A DNA stretch of 64,000 nt from CBDFGQ01 sp965247295 (GCA_965247295.1 CBDFGQ010000008.1:744001-808000); one strand, 5' to 3'. Shown: positions 7,315 through 16,466, numbered from the stretch's first letter. Numbers and translations are program-made. The notes: generated from the sequence alone by a model not told the origin.

Positions 7315-8385
7315 ATGAAGACTCCCTATCCGGTAATTGCCGCCACACTGCTCCTTGTAGCCCTGCTGGCCGTGGCCTGCGGGGATGGATCCAACGCTGC
7401 ACCCAGTACGACCTCGGGTCCCATCGCCGCAGAAATAAAGGTCGAGGCGGGGGGGTCTCCCGGTAAGCTCACCGTCTATTCGGCTCGCGAGGAGGCCCTG
7501 ATCGGGCCCATAATCAAGCAGTTCAAAGACGCCAGCCAGGTGGATGTGGGGGTGAAGTATGGCAGCAACGCCGGCCTTGGCGCCACCATCCGGGAGGAGG
7601 GGTCCAATTCTCCGGCGGACGTGTTTCTCGCCACGGACCCGAGCCAGCTGGGGGCCATGTCGGACCTGTTCATGGTCCTCCCCGAAACCATCCTTGAGCA
7701 GGTAGCCCCCCTTGTCCGGTCCAGGGAGGGTAAGTGGGTCGGCATATCGGGGCGCGCCAGGGTCATCGTCTACAGTACGGACAAACTCGGCGAGGATGAG
7801 CTGCCTGCTTCGATTTTGGACTTCACCGACCCCAAGTGGAAGGGCCGCATCGGCTGGCCCCCAGGCAACGGCTCCTTTCAGGCCTTTGTGACGGCCATGC
7901 GGAATTCCCTGGGCGAGGAAGCGACCCGTCGGTGGCTGGAGGGAATTCAGGCCAACGACCCCAAGGTGTATTCGAAGAACACCCCCATCGTCAAAGCGGT
8001 GGCCCAGGGGGAGATAGACGTTGGTTTTGTCAACCACTACTATCTTTTCCGCTTCCTTGAGCAGGAGGGCGAGTCCTTCCCGGCCCGCAACTACCACCCC
8101 AAGGGTCGGGACCTGGGCGCCATGATGCTGGTAAACGGCGCGGGCATCCTGGTCACCTCCAAGAACGTTGGGAACGCACAGCGGTTTCTGAACTTCATGC
8201 TGTCCCAAGTAGGTCAGCAGTACTTCGCCAGCAGGACCTACGAATACCCCTTGGTGGACGGGATCAAGACCAACAGGCTGCTGGTACCACTTAACGAGCT
8301 GGAGCTTCCCGACGTAGACCTCTCCAAGCTGGACGACCTTCAAGGGACCCAAAACTTGTTACGGAAGGTAGGCATAATCCCCTAG
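7315..8385 (+). CDS. fbpA: Ferric iron ABC transporter, substrate-binding lipoprotein (FbpA/FutA-like)
   Basis: A 356-residue type-II periplasmic-binding-fold protein expected to capture Fe(III) outside the membrane. It begins with a lipoprotein signal (MKTPYPVIAATLLLVALLAVAC) whose lipobox Cys is near residue 22, followed by a Ser/Thr/Ala-rich tether. LTVYSAREEALIGPIIKQF and the tail region with a Tyr-rich stretch (YYLFRF, then FASRTYEYPL) are characteristic of the FutA1/FbpA class, which uses clustered tyrosines to bind iron. ATG 7315 is preferred over TTG 7309. It is followed by the permease after two bases; a DtxR-like repressor is divergent, supporting iron rather than thiamine or sulfate as substrate. 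Confidence 0.88.
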   Translation: MKTPYPVIAATLLLVALLAVACGDGSNAAPSTTSGPIAAEIKVEAGGSPGKLTVYSAREEALIGPIIKQFKDASQVDVGVKYGSNAGLGATIREEGSNSPADVFLATDPSQLGAMSDLFMVLPETILEQVAPLVRSREGKWVGISGRARVIVYSTDKLGEDELPASILDFTDPKWKGRIGWPPGNGSFQAFVTAMRNSLGEEATRRWLEGIQANDPKVYSKNTPIVKAVAQGEIDVGFVNHYYLFRFLEQEGESFPARNYHPKGRDLGAMMLVNGAGILVTSKNVGNAQRFLNFMLSQVGQQYFASRTYEYPLVDGIKTNRLLVPLNELELPDVDLSKLDDLQGTQNLLRKVGIIP

Positions 8386-8387
8386 CG

Positions 8388-10022
8388 ATGGCCGTTGAGA
8401 CCCGCGCCCTCAGTACGGTATCCACGGCACCACCGCATCGAGGACTCTTTGACAGGGCGGGGCTGCCCCCTGCCATCGTCGGGATCCCCGCGCTGGCGGT
8501 GGCGGCCGCCATGGCCATGCCGCTGGCGTACCTGGTCCTGAGGACACTGGGCGCCGGGGGAGAGGCCCTGGAGCTGCTGGCTCGCGTGCGTGTGCTGGAA
8601 ACCCTGGGTCGGACCGCGCTGCTTGCCCTGGCTGTGACCGGGGCCTCCGTGGCCGTCGCGGTGCCCATGGCCTGGCTAACCGTGCGCACGGACCTGCCGC
8701 TTCGGCGCATGTGGGCCGTACTCACGGTGCTCCCATTGGTCATCCCTAGCTACGTGGGAGCTTTTGTCGTGGTCGCGGCGCTGAGCCCCAAGGGAATGCT
8801 CCAGCAGTTCGTTGCCGGCCCACTGGGCGTCGAGCGGCTGCCGGACATATACGGCTTCCCCGGGGCCCTTCTGACCCTTACCCTCCTAAGCTACCCTTAT
8901 GTGCTGCTAACGGCCCGTGGAGCTCTGTGGGGCCTGGACCCTTCCCTAGAAGAGCATTCCAGGGGCCTGGGACATAGCCCCTGGTCAACCTTCTTTCGGA
9001 TAGTTCTGCCGCAGCTCCGTCCCGCCCTGGCCGCCGGCGCCTTGCTGGTCGCTCTCTATACCCTCAGCGACTTCGGGGCCGTATCCCTCCTGAGATACGA
9101 GACCTTTACCTATGTGATCTACCTGCAGTACGACAGCGGCGCCCGCACCCTGGCGGCGGCCAGCTCCCTGGTGTTGGTCGGCCTGGCGATCGCCGTGCTG
9201 GCCCTGGAGGGTCGCAGCCGTGGCCGCTCCCGGTACTATCGCAGCACCGTAGGCAGCGTGCGCCCGCCCACGCCGGTAAGGCTGGGCCGATGGCGGTGGC
9301 CCGCCGTGACTCTCTGCGGCCTCGTTGTCCTATTGGCCCTGGCCCTGCCAATCGGTGTCCTGGGCTACTGGCTGGCGCAGGGCGTCCTGGCGGGGGAGTC
9401 CATGGACCTGGTTTGGAGCACAGCGGTCAACTCCGTATACGTCTCCGCGCTGGCTGCGGCGGCCTGCGTGGTGGCAGCTCTGCCCGTAGCGGTCCTCAGC
9501 GTGCGTTACGCCAGCCCGGCGAGCGCCCTGCTGGAGCGGGCGACCTATCTGGGATTTGCCCTCCCGGGTATCGTGGTTGCCTTGTCCCTGGTCTACTTTG
9601 GCGCCAACTACGCCACCCCCCTGTACCAGACGCTGGGTCTCCTCATCTTTGGCTACGTGGTCCTCTTCCTCCCGGCTGCGGTTGGGTCCATGCGGGCCTC
9701 CCTACTACAGGTCAGCCCCCGGCTGGAGGAGGCCGCGCGAGGCCTGGGCAGGAGGCCACACCAGGTGTTGGGTGCCGTCACCATCCCCTTGATGCGCTCC
9801 GGGCTCCTGGCCGGAGGTGCCCTGGTCTTCCTGATCACCATGAAGGAGCTGCCCGCCACGCTGATCCTGGGGCCCATCGGTTTCAAGACCCTGGCCACAA
9901 CCATCTGGTCGGCGGCCGAGGCGGCCACATTCGCCCAGGCAGCGGCGCCGGCCCTGCTACTTGTGCTGGCCTCGGCCGTGCCCATGGCCTTGCTGTTGCG
10001 GCGAGACGGAAGGTGGGAGTAG
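8388..10022 (+). CDS. fbpB: Ferric iron ABC transporter, fused permease (FbpB-like)
   Basis: A 544-residue inner-membrane permease with two binding-protein-dependent transport domains in tandem, about 12 predicted membrane segments, as in FbpB/SfuB. Each half has an EAA loop that docks the ATPase: DPSLEEHSRGLGHSPWSTFFRIVLPQL in the first half and SPRLEEAARGLGRRPHQVLGAVTIPL in the second. Its ATG follows the binding-protein stop after two bases, and the ATPase frame opens directly at its stop, so the three are one operon. Substrate assignment follows the partner lipoprotein and the neighbouring repressor. Confidence 0.88.
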   Translation: MAVETRALSTVSTAPPHRGLFDRAGLPPAIVGIPALAVAAAMAMPLAYLVLRTLGAGGEALELLARVRVLETLGRTALLALAVTGASVAVAVPMAWLTVRTDLPLRRMWAVLTVLPLVIPSYVGAFVVVAALSPKGMLQQFVAGPLGVERLPDIYGFPGALLTLTLLSYPYVLLTARGALWGLDPSLEEHSRGLGHSPWSTFFRIVLPQLRPALAAGALLVALYTLSDFGAVSLLRYETFTYVIYLQYDSGARTLAAASSLVLVGLAIAVLALEGRSRGRSRYYRSTVGSVRPPTPVRLGRWRWPAVTLCGLVVLLALALPIGVLGYWLAQGVLAGESMDLVWSTAVNSVYVSALAAAACVVAALPVAVLSVRYASPASALLERATYLGFALPGIVVALSLVYFGANYATPLYQTLGLLIFGYVVLFLPAAVGSMRASLLQVSPRLEEAARGLGRRPHQVLGAVTIPLMRSGLLAGGALVFLITMKELPATLILGPIGFKTLATTIWSAAEAATFAQAAAPALLLVLASAVPMALLLRRDGRWE

Positions 10023-10079
10023 TTGCCCCCTGAATCGGAAGGAAGAGGCCCACAAGAGCGAAGTTCTGGAGGCGCGAGA

Positions 10080-11258
10080 TTGTCTCCGTCGAACGCCGGA
10101 AGCGGGCCCGTATCGGAGCGCGCCCATGGTACGTCGGAGGATGCTGGCTCACCGGTTATCCAGTGCCAGGCGCTGAGCAAGGCATTTGGAGACGCCCACG
10201 CGGTCCGGGAGGTGAGCCTGCGCCTGGAGCCGGGCGAGATCCTGGCGCTGGTGGGCCCCAGCGGAAGCGGAAAGACTACCCTGCTCAGGCTGCTGGCCGG
10301 CTTTGAGGTGCCCGATTCCGGAACGGTCACCCTGGAGGACCGGGTCGTAGCCGGTGACGGCAGGTGGGTTCCCCCCGAGGGACGACGCCTGGGCATGGTC
10401 TTTCAAGACTACGCCCTGTTTCCTCACCTGACGGTAACGCAGAACGTGGCCTTTGGGCTCAAGGGATGGCCCAGGCCAGGCAGGAGCAGTCGCTCCCGCC
10501 AGATCCTGGAGCTAGTCCGCCTGGACGGCCTGTCCGAGCGATATCCCCACCAGCTTTCGGGAGGTGAACAGCAGAGGGTGGCACTGGCCAGGTCTCTGGC
10601 CCCGGGTCCCCTGGCCCTTCTGCTGGACGAGCCCTTCAGCAACCTGGACCCCCAACTGAGGGAGCAGCTGCGCGCCGAGGTCAAGGGCATCCTGCGCTCC
10701 AGCGGGGTAACGACTGTCTACGTCACCCACGACCAGGAGGAGGCCCTGTTTATGGGCGACAGGGTCGCGGTGATAAACGGGGGCTCGCTGGAGCAGGTGG
10801 GCGCCCCCGAGGAGATCTTCCACCACCCACTCAGCCGCTTCGTCGCTCAGTTCCTGGGCATAGCGGACTTCCTGCCTGCCAGGGCGACGGAAGACGGCCT
10901 TGAAACGGAGATCGGCGTGCTCCAGCCGGCGACGCGGCTCCCACCTGGAACGGAGGCCGAGGTGCTGGTCCGGCCCGACGACGTCTCCATCCGCCCCTCC
11001 GGTACCGGGTCGGGTATCGTGGTAAGCCGTGTGTTCCGAGGGATGCACTACATGTACGGCGTGTCCCTGCCCTCGGGCACGAACCTCCACTGCCTCCAGC
11101 ATCACACCGCCTACTACCAGCAGGGAGCGGCGGTAGAGGTGTTCCTGGAGCCCGGCCAGACGCTGATCTGCTTTGTCCGCGGCGATACGGACAGCGGTGT
11201 GGAGACGGCCGAGCCCTTCACGGCGGTGACCGGGGAGCCGCCCGGTCCCGTTAGCTGA
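10080..11258 (+). CDS. fbpC: Ferric iron ABC transporter, ATP-binding protein (FbpC-like)
   Basis: An ABC ATPase of about 392 residues that powers the importer. Walker A is GPSGSGKTT, the signature is LSGGEQQRVALARSL, and Walker B is LLLDEPFSNLDP, followed by the H-loop VYVTHDQEEA. A C-terminal TOBE-like regulatory domain (from about ARATEDGLETEIG onward) is present, as in FbpC/MalK. The frame is open from TTG 10023, but TTG 10080 has GGAGG at the right distance (10068-10072) and is closer to the conserved start of the domain, so it is preferred; the choice is not certain. Confidence 0.86.
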   Translation: MSPSNAGSGPVSERAHGTSEDAGSPVIQCQALSKAFGDAHAVREVSLRLEPGEILALVGPSGSGKTTLLRLLAGFEVPDSGTVTLEDRVVAGDGRWVPPEGRRLGMVFQDYALFPHLTVTQNVAFGLKGWPRPGRSSRSRQILELVRLDGLSERYPHQLSGGEQQRVALARSLAPGPLALLLDEPFSNLDPQLREQLRAEVKGILRSSGVTTVYVTHDQEEALFMGDRVAVINGGSLEQVGAPEEIFHHPLSRFVAQFLGIADFLPARATEDGLETEIGVLQPATRLPPGTEAEVLVRPDDVSIRPSGTGSGIVVSRVFRGMHYMYGVSLPSGTNLHCLQHHTAYYQQGAAVEVFLEPGQTLICFVRGDTDSGVETAEPFTAVTGEPPGPVS

Positions 11259-11360
11259 GCCGATGTGTAAGTTTTCCATGTCACCATGAGCCCGTTCTAG
11301 AAGGGCGATCCGTCGATGCCTCGGCCACATCTGCCGGCCATCAAAGTGCCCTACCCAATC

Positions 11361-11419
11361 AGATTCTTCGGTCGCGGAGTTCACCCTGAGGGGAGACGAA
11401 GGGCTTCCTCAGAATGACA
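11361..11419. repeat. Dispersed hairpin repeat, degenerate copy 2
   Basis: The stretch begins AGATTCTTCGG and ends TCAGAATGACA (11409-11419), both recognisable from the better copies, but the left TGTCATTCTGA end is missing. It lies between convergent fbpC and the VIT1 fusion gene. Rated a decayed copy. Confidence 0.5.
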
Positions 11420-11469
11420 CTCTTGAACATTCCCAAGCTAAAAACCCGCCCACACCCCTTGCTTTAAGC

Positions 11470-12693
11470 TCACGAAACCAGCCAGGGTATAATCTCCCCA
11501 AGGGCTATCCCCAGTCCCCCGAAGACGGCGCCAATGAGCAGAACCTCCAGCCCCTGGAGAATGGGTGACTTTTGCACTATTCGCCCCTTGCCCATGCCCA
11601 GGGCGAACAGCCCCACCAGGGTCGCACCAATAGATATGCCTATGGCGACTACGCCGTCGACAAAGAAGTATGGGACGATGGGCACCAGCGCCCCCGGGAT
11701 GAAGGCCGCGCCCATGGCCAGGGCGTCCTTATAGGGGTTGGATATAATGTCCGGGCTCAGCCCCAACTCCTTCTCAACGAGGGTGCGGAGCCACAGGTCC
11801 TTGTCGGCGGATATGTGGTCGGCCACCTCTTGCGCCTCTTTGAAGCTCAAGCCCTCTCGCTGGTACAGGACCACCAACTCCGCCAGCTCTTCGGCCGGGT
11901 TTTCCTCCAGCTCCTGAGCCTCCCTGGCGATCTCCGCCCTCTGGACGTCCTGCTCGGCCCTGGAACCTAGGAACGCGCCGGTTGCCATGGAGATCATCCC
12001 GGCGAGGGCCCCGGCTAGGCCTGCGATCTGCACCGTGGTGTTGCCCACGTCGGAGGCAGCCACCGCGGTGACGAGAGCCAGGGTGCTGAGGAGGCCGTCC
12101 TGGGCGCCGAACACCACCTCGCGGACACGTCCCATTGCCTCCACCCGCCACCGGGACCCTTCTGCCTCAAGGCGCGCCGCTGCGTAGCTGGGGGATATTT
12201 CCATCTCGGAGACCGGGTGCCTTCGGTCAGCGTCCGCTCCTTTGGAAACTGGGGCCTCACTGGCCTCTGCGACCGCGTCCTTCTGGCCCAGCTTGAACTC
12301 CAGCTCTTCCAAGGCACGGGTGAAGACCTCCAGATGGTGCCGCTCCCTGTCCATAGCCAGGGTGAAGGTCTCGGCCGCATCCATGCGCCTATCGTCCAGC
12401 GCTTGCTTGACCATGCGTGGATAGGTGGAGATGATCTCTTTAGACTCTCCCTCCACCACTGTCCTCAGGTTCTCCATGCTGGATTTGATATCCCCGGAGA
12501 CCCGCAGGTGGTTCATCCCGTGTATGTTCTCCGCCCCTGCCACCTCTTGGAATATCTGAGCCACCTCGGGATACCCCTCTTCCAGTGCCTTGTGGGCGTA
12601 GGCGCTGTACTTCAGGTGGGCCAACGCCTCGCTGACGATGGCGTTCCATAGATTACGCTCTGTCTTTGTTAAGGTCCGTTCAGTTCTGTCCAT
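11470..12693 (-). CDS. mbfA: Ferritin-like/VIT1 fusion membrane protein (MbfA-like iron exporter)
   Basis: A 407-residue two-domain protein. Residues about 8-145 form a rubrerythrin/ferritin-like four-helix bundle with two ExxH motifs (E55-H58 and E117-H120) for a di-iron site. After a linker, residues about 185-407 are a VIT1/CCC1 vacuolar-iron-transporter domain with hydrophobic segments around TVQIAGLAGALAGMISMATGAFLGS and at the C-terminus. This architecture is that of MbfA (membrane-bound ferritin A), which exports iron and protects against peroxide in alphaproteobacteria. It is convergent with the ferric importer and close to a DtxR-type gene, so a role in lowering cytosolic iron is a fair inference. 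Start ATG 12693 with GGAAGG upstream. Confidence 0.88.
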   Translation of the reverse strand: MDRTERTLTKTERNLWNAIVSEALAHLKYSAYAHKALEEGYPEVAQIFQEVAGAENIHGMNHLRVSGDIKSSMENLRTVVEGESKEIISTYPRMVKQALDDRRMDAAETFTLAMDRERHHLEVFTRALEELEFKLGQKDAVAEASEAPVSKGADADRRHPVSEMEISPSYAAARLEAEGSRWRVEAMGRVREVVFGAQDGLLSTLALVTAVAASDVGNTTVQIAGLAGALAGMISMATGAFLGSRAEQDVQRAEIAREAQELEENPAEELAELVVLYQREGLSFKEAQEVADHISADKDLWLRTLVEKELGLSPDIISNPYKDALAMGAAFIPGALVPIVPYFFVDGVVAIGISIGATLVGLFALGMGKGRIVQKSPILQGLEVLLIGAVFGGLGIALGEIIPWLVS

Positions 12694-13029
12694 ACTACCT
12701 TCCCTGCGTGTCAGCTGACTCGCCGAGGAGAGCCCAGCTGTTACGCGCAGCCTTCAGATACCCAGCCAGATCCCCGTTGTTAGCTACGTTCAAAGCCTCG
12801 ACTTCACTATTATATTCGATGACTCACTCCCCCTGGTCCTGACCTCTACCCTGGATGGGCACGCACTTGTGCCCACAATCCTTAACCCATTATATTTAAG
12901 GGCGTATTCAGATTGACAAATATGTACATGAATCACAGGCGCAATGCTCTCCCCTTAGGGAGCCGGGGTCCAGTAGAAAAGGGGTACAGGTCCACACAAC
13001 ACGGCAGGGCCAGGGACACCTGAGGCGCT
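12694..13029. other. Intergenic region upstream of the MbfA-like gene
   Basis: About 340 bases with no supported gene. It holds a minus-strand TATAAT (12814-12809) with no good -35, and a 6-bp-stem hairpin GGGCAC...GTGCCC (12857-12874). No copy of the TTAGCATATGCTAA palindrome is seen here. Confidence 0.5.
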
Positions 13030-13809
13030 TCACACCGCCATGATGTGGTAGCCGGCATCCACGGGCACCACCGAGCCGGTGATCCCGCTGGAGAGGTCGC
13101 TGCACAGGAAGAGGGCCGTTTTCCCTACCTCCTCGTGGGTCACGTTTCGCTTCAAGGGGGCCTTTTCCGCGTGTACCCTCTTCATATCCAGGAAGCCGCG
13201 GATGCCCCGGGCAGATAGACTCTCGATGGGGCCCGCCGAGATGGCGTTCACCCGGATGTTTCGATCTCCATACTCCGCGGCCAGCTGCCGGACCTCGTTC
13301 TCAAGGGCCGCCTTGGCCGTCCCCATGATATTGTAGCCCGGGAACACCCGTTCCGACGCCTGAAAAGTCATGGTCACCACGCTTCCCCCACCGCTGCGCT
13401 GCATCAGGGGAGCGGCATGATTCACAAGGGGGATCAGCGAGTATGCGCTCACGTCCAGTGCGAGGCGGAAGCCCTCCCGGCCCGTCTTGGAGAAGTCTCC
13501 CGCCAGGTCTTCCCGGTTGGCGTAGGCGATGCTGTGCACCAGGAAGTCCAGGTTACCGTACCGGCTGGCGATATCCTTGAATACGGCTTCTATCTGCCCG
13601 TCGTCGGTGACGTCGCACTCCAGGATCGCAGACCCCTCCAGGGTGTCGGCCAGCTTGGAGACCCGCTCCCTGAGCCTTTCGCCCTGGTACGTCAGCGCGA
13701 GCCGCGCGCCGGCATTATGGAGCGCCCGGGCGATGGCCCAGGCAATGCTACGGTGATTGGCCACTCCCAGTATGAGCCCGACCTTTCCGGCCAGGTCAAT
13801 CGGGTACAA
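13030..13809 (-). CDS. fabI: Enoyl-[acyl-carrier-protein] reductase (NADH), FabI-type
   Basis: A 259-residue FabI, catalysing the last reduction of each fatty-acid elongation round. The FabI-type cofactor motif (GVANHRSIAWAIA, residues 15-27) replaces the usual SDR glycine motif. The catalytic Tyr159 and Lys166 are in YNIMGTAKAALE, matching Y156/K163 of E. coli FabI. The position equal to E. coli Tyr146 is Phe149 (MTFQASERV), an unusual change. The start is TTG 13809, with GGGAGG six bases upstream. A hairpin repeat separates it from the upstream aldolase gene. Confidence 0.93.
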   Translation of the reverse strand: MYPIDLAGKVGLILGVANHRSIAWAIARALHNAGARLALTYQGERLRERVSKLADTLEGSAILECDVTDDGQIEAVFKDIASRYGNLDFLVHSIAYANREDLAGDFSKTGREGFRLALDVSAYSLIPLVNHAAPLMQRSGGGSVVTMTFQASERVFPGYNIMGTAKAALENEVRQLAAEYGDRNIRVNAISAGPIESLSARGIRGFLDMKRVHAEKAPLKRNVTHEEVGKTALFLCSDLSSGITGSVVPVDAGYHIMAV

Positions 13810-13901
13810 TAAGGACCTCCCTATATGGCTCCTTCGTCATCTAAGGACTCTATCGCGCTGGTTGGCATCAACACCACGAAGGATGAAAATGCCGGAACTT
13901 T

Positions 13902-13993
13902 TGTCACCCTGAGTCCTTTTAGGGAGGGCGACGGGTCTGGAGGAGATGGAAGCCTCACCCCTCCAGATTCATCGCCTGCGGCTCAGAATGACA
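13902..13993. repeat. Dispersed hairpin repeat, copy 3 (92 bp)
   Basis: It starts TGTCACCCTGA (13902-13912) and ends TCAGAATGACA (13983-13993), with two mismatches between the arms, and carries GATTCATCGCCTGCGGCTCAGAA in the right half. It lies between fabI and the aldolase gene. Confidence 0.65.
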
Positions 13994-14054
13994 CTCTCGA
14001 TCGGTCCTCCCCTACTCCCAAATTCAGAAGGGGTTCAAGGAAGGCCGGCTCGGA

Positions 14055-14825
14055 TCATCTGGCACTGGGCAGCTTGACTCCCTCTACGGCACCCTGGGCC
14101 GCGGAGGCGAGGAAGCGGGCATCGCTCGTTATGGGCATCCACAGGAATCCCTCCTCGATCCGCTGGTTTACCTCCTCGGCGCTGCCACAGTGGATGCCCA
14201 CGGGCACGCCGAAGCGCTTCCCGGTTTCCAGGACCTGCCTCACCGCCGCCTTGTGGTCCGGGTGAGGGTTGTCATAGCCCGTGGGCACGCCAAGGCTGGA
14301 GGCCAGATCATTGGGCCCGATGAACAGGATGTCTATGCCGGGCACGTCACAAATCTCGGCGATTCGCCGCACCGCCTCTGTATCCTCGATCATGACGACC
14401 ACCGCTATCTCCTCGTTGGCCTTCTCGTAGTAGTCGGGACCCCCATACAGCCTGCCCCTCAGGCTGCCCACGCCCCGAAACCCCTCGGGTGCGTAACGGC
14501 AGGCCTGGACCGCCAGCTCCGCCTGCTCGGGGCTCTTGACGTTGGGGACCACCACGCCATAGGCGCCCACATCCAGCACCCGCTTGAGTATCTGGGGGTC
14601 GTTCCATGGCACCCGGACAAATGGGACCGTATCCGTGGTCGAGATGGCGTAGAAACACGACTGGAGGTTCTCAAGGTCCGTGGCGGTGTGCTCCATATCC
14701 ACCGTCAGCCAGTCGAACCCGGCATGGGCCAGGATCTCCGCCACCAGGGGGCTGCTGGTGGAAATCCAGGTGCCGATGGACGGCTCGCCCCTCTTCAGCT
14801 TCTCCTTGACCAGGTTCTTCCGCAT
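14055..14825 (-). CDS. HpcH/HpaI-type aldolase (2-keto-3-deoxy acid aldolase family)
   Basis: A 256-residue class II pyruvate aldolase-type TIM barrel. Recognisable blocks are GTWISTSSPLVAEILAHAGFDWLTVDMEHT at the N-terminus, VVVPNVKSPEQAE, GPNDLASSLG (end-of-barrel substrate loop) and VGIHCGSAEE. Family members cleave 2-keto-3-deoxy or 4-hydroxy-2-oxo acids to pyruvate and an aldehyde using a divalent metal held by Glu and Asp. The neighbours (FabI, nuclease) do not suggest a pathway, so the substrate is open. The gene is 17 bases downstream of the SNase-like gene on the same strand. Confidence 0.85.
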   Translation of the reverse strand: MRKNLVKEKLKRGEPSIGTWISTSSPLVAEILAHAGFDWLTVDMEHTATDLENLQSCFYAISTTDTVPFVRVPWNDPQILKRVLDVGAYGVVVPNVKSPEQAELAVQACRYAPEGFRGVGSLRGRLYGGPDYYEKANEEIAVVVMIEDTEAVRRIAEICDVPGIDILFIGPNDLASSLGVPTGYDNPHPDHKAAVRQVLETGKRFGVPVGIHCGSAEEVNQRIEEGFLWMPITSDARFLASAAQGAVEGVKLPSAR

Positions 14826-14842
14826 CGCTCTCCTCTATGGTC

Positions 14843-15469
14843 CTAGGGCGCAGCCCACATCCCCCTGCCGGCATCCCTGGCCTCCGCCTCCAGCGCCGCG
14901 AGGCACCTGGCGTATCGTGTATCCGGCGGGTAAACCCGCGCCCTAGCGTACCCTTCCCGGACTAGCTCGGCGTTCACCAGTATACCATCGGCGTAGACGA
15001 AACGCAGCAGCCTACCGAACCGGTCCACGTCGGAGACGTCCCTCTCTAGGCGCACCTTAGTGCCCACGACGAGCCCCTGGTTGAAGCTCGTGGCCTCCGG
15101 CCCGTAATACTGGGGCTCGTCGCCTACCTCGGGGGTGTCCACGCCGATGTACCTGACCCGTCGCCGCTTGGATACCACTATAGTGTCACCGTCTATGACA
15201 CGTTCCACATTAACCTGCCGCCCACCCCTAAGCCCAAAGACCCCACATCCTCCCCCACCCAGGGAGGCGGTTGCGCCACCACGGCTGGTCGCGGCGAACA
15301 CCGCCGCACAGCCGCCGGGGACGTCGGCCTGGGACAGCGGGGGCCTCCAGCCAACGGCAAGCGCCAGGAAAACGGCGCAGAGGGCGAGTAAGATGAGCCT
15401 GGGGCTCACGGCGTCAACCCGGTCAAACCTTCTCTCTGCGACTCTGGGCCTCTGTGGGTGAGACTCCAC
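14843..15469 (-). CDS. Secreted or anchored thermonuclease (staphylococcal nuclease-like)
   Basis: A 208-residue protein with an N-terminal hydrophobic segment (about residues 24-40, LILLALCAVFLALAV) that acts as signal or anchor, then a low-complexity Gly/Ala region and an SNase (OB-fold) domain from residue 87. Metal and catalytic residues equivalent to staphylococcal nuclease are visible: D95 (GDTIVV), R106 (RVRYIG), D111-T112-E114 (VDTPE) and R153 (DRFGRLLRF). It should cut DNA and RNA with Ca2+ outside the membrane. The ATG at 15469 is used; a GTG at 15409, just before the hydrophobic segment, is possible. Confidence 0.85.
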   Translation of the reverse strand: MESHPQRPRVAERRFDRVDAVSPRLILLALCAVFLALAVGWRPPLSQADVPGGCAAVFAATSRGGATASLGGGGCGVFGLRGGRQVNVERVIDGDTIVVSKRRRVRYIGVDTPEVGDEPQYYGPEATSFNQGLVVGTKVRLERDVSDVDRFGRLLRFVYADGILVNAELVREGYARARVYPPDTRYARCLAALEAEARDAGRGMWAAP

Positions 15470-15500
15470 TTCATCGACAGGCGAAATCTTGCACCGACGG

Positions 15501-16466
15501 CTATAGGAAGGCCGGAGCCACCTCCCTCAGAAATGTATCCAGCTGCCCATCCTGGTCGAAGGAGGCGAATCGCACTATGATCGTGCCCGCGCCGGCCCGG
15601 ACGTACTGGATTATCCGCTCTTCGGTCCACTCCGGCGGACCGAAGGGGCCCCACCGGTTCCCCCAAATATTGGCGCCGTAGTACCTGGTGAGATACTCTT
15701 CAGCCTCCCGCCCAGCCGCCACCTGGTCCTTGCCCAGATTCACAGTCATGTAGAAGGCGGCCTCCATCTGGCGGAAGTCCCTGCCCTCCTCGCCGGCGTA
15801 CACGCGCACCTTTTCGGCTACAAGCGCGTACTCCTCTGGCGTATCCGAGATGGAGATGAAGCCATCGCCAAGGCGGGCCGCCCGCCTAAACTGGGCGTCC
15901 CTCCCGGCCCTCCAGTGGCAGGCGACGAGGATGGGGACCCCACCGCGCTGCACGGGCCTCGGTTCCATGCTCACCGAGTCCAGGTTGAAGTGGTCCCCCT
16001 GGTAAGTGAGACACTCACCCGCTCCGAGACGCCTGACTATCTCCAGTAGCTCCTCCAGACGACCTGCCCGCCGGGACGGACGTACCCCCGCCGCCACCCA
16101 CTCCCTGCACTGCTCGTCGTTGAAGGCACCGCCCACACCCACGGCCAGCACCGTCCGTCCCTTTGATATGAGGTCCAGCGTACTCACGGCGTGGGCCAGC
16201 AGCACCGGATGCCTCAGCGCAGCCAGGAGCACGGCGGTGCCGAGGCGGACGCGGCGTGTGCTGCCCACCAGCGCCGCAAGGGTGGTCAGAGGCTCCAGCC
16301 TGGGCTTGGCAGTCAGGCTGTCCCCCACCCATACCGAGTCCAGGCCCCCCTCCTCAACCCTCTGGGCCATGGAGAGGATGGAATCAGCGTGAGTTGGATG
16401 CTCGGGCCCCATCACCAGCCCACGGGTCGGTAGGAGGACGCCAAGTCTTACTTGAGGACTCTCCAT
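15501..16466 (-). CDS. LLM-class flavin/F420-dependent oxidoreductase
   Basis: A 321-residue luciferase-like monooxygenase-fold protein. Typical blocks are GVLLPTRGLV at the N-terminus, DSVWVGDSL, and GRTVLAVGVGGAFNDEQ, which lines the cofactor site. Many members of this branch use F420 rather than FMN, and the F420 biosynthesis genes lie immediately upstream on the same strand, so F420 use is inferred. The reaction (alcohol, methylene-H4MPT, nitro or enone reduction) is not determinable. GAGG stands just upstream of ATG 16466. Confidence 0.82.
   Translation of the reverse strand: MESPQVRLGVLLPTRGLVMGPEHPTHADSILSMAQRVEEGGLDSVWVGDSLTAKPRLEPLTTLAALVGSTRRVRLGTAVLLAALRHPVLLAHAVSTLDLISKGRTVLAVGVGGAFNDEQCREWVAAGVRPSRRAGRLEELLEIVRRLGAGECLTYQGDHFNLDSVSMEPRPVQRGGVPILVACHWRAGRDAQFRRAARLGDGFISISDTPEEYALVAEKVRVYAGEEGRDFRQMEAAFYMTVNLGKDQVAAGREAEEYLTRYYGANIWGNRWGPFGPPEWTEERIIQYVRAGAGTIIVRFASFDQDGQLDTFLREVAPAFL

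Noticed and set aside
7294..8352. 352-codon minus-strand ORF antisense to the iron-binding lipoprotein
   Set aside because: The plus strand has a lipobox, homology and operon context; the antisense frame has none.
13825..14265. 146-codon plus-strand ORF
   Set aside because: Runs through a hairpin repeat and the antisense of the aldolase gene; composition is non-coding.
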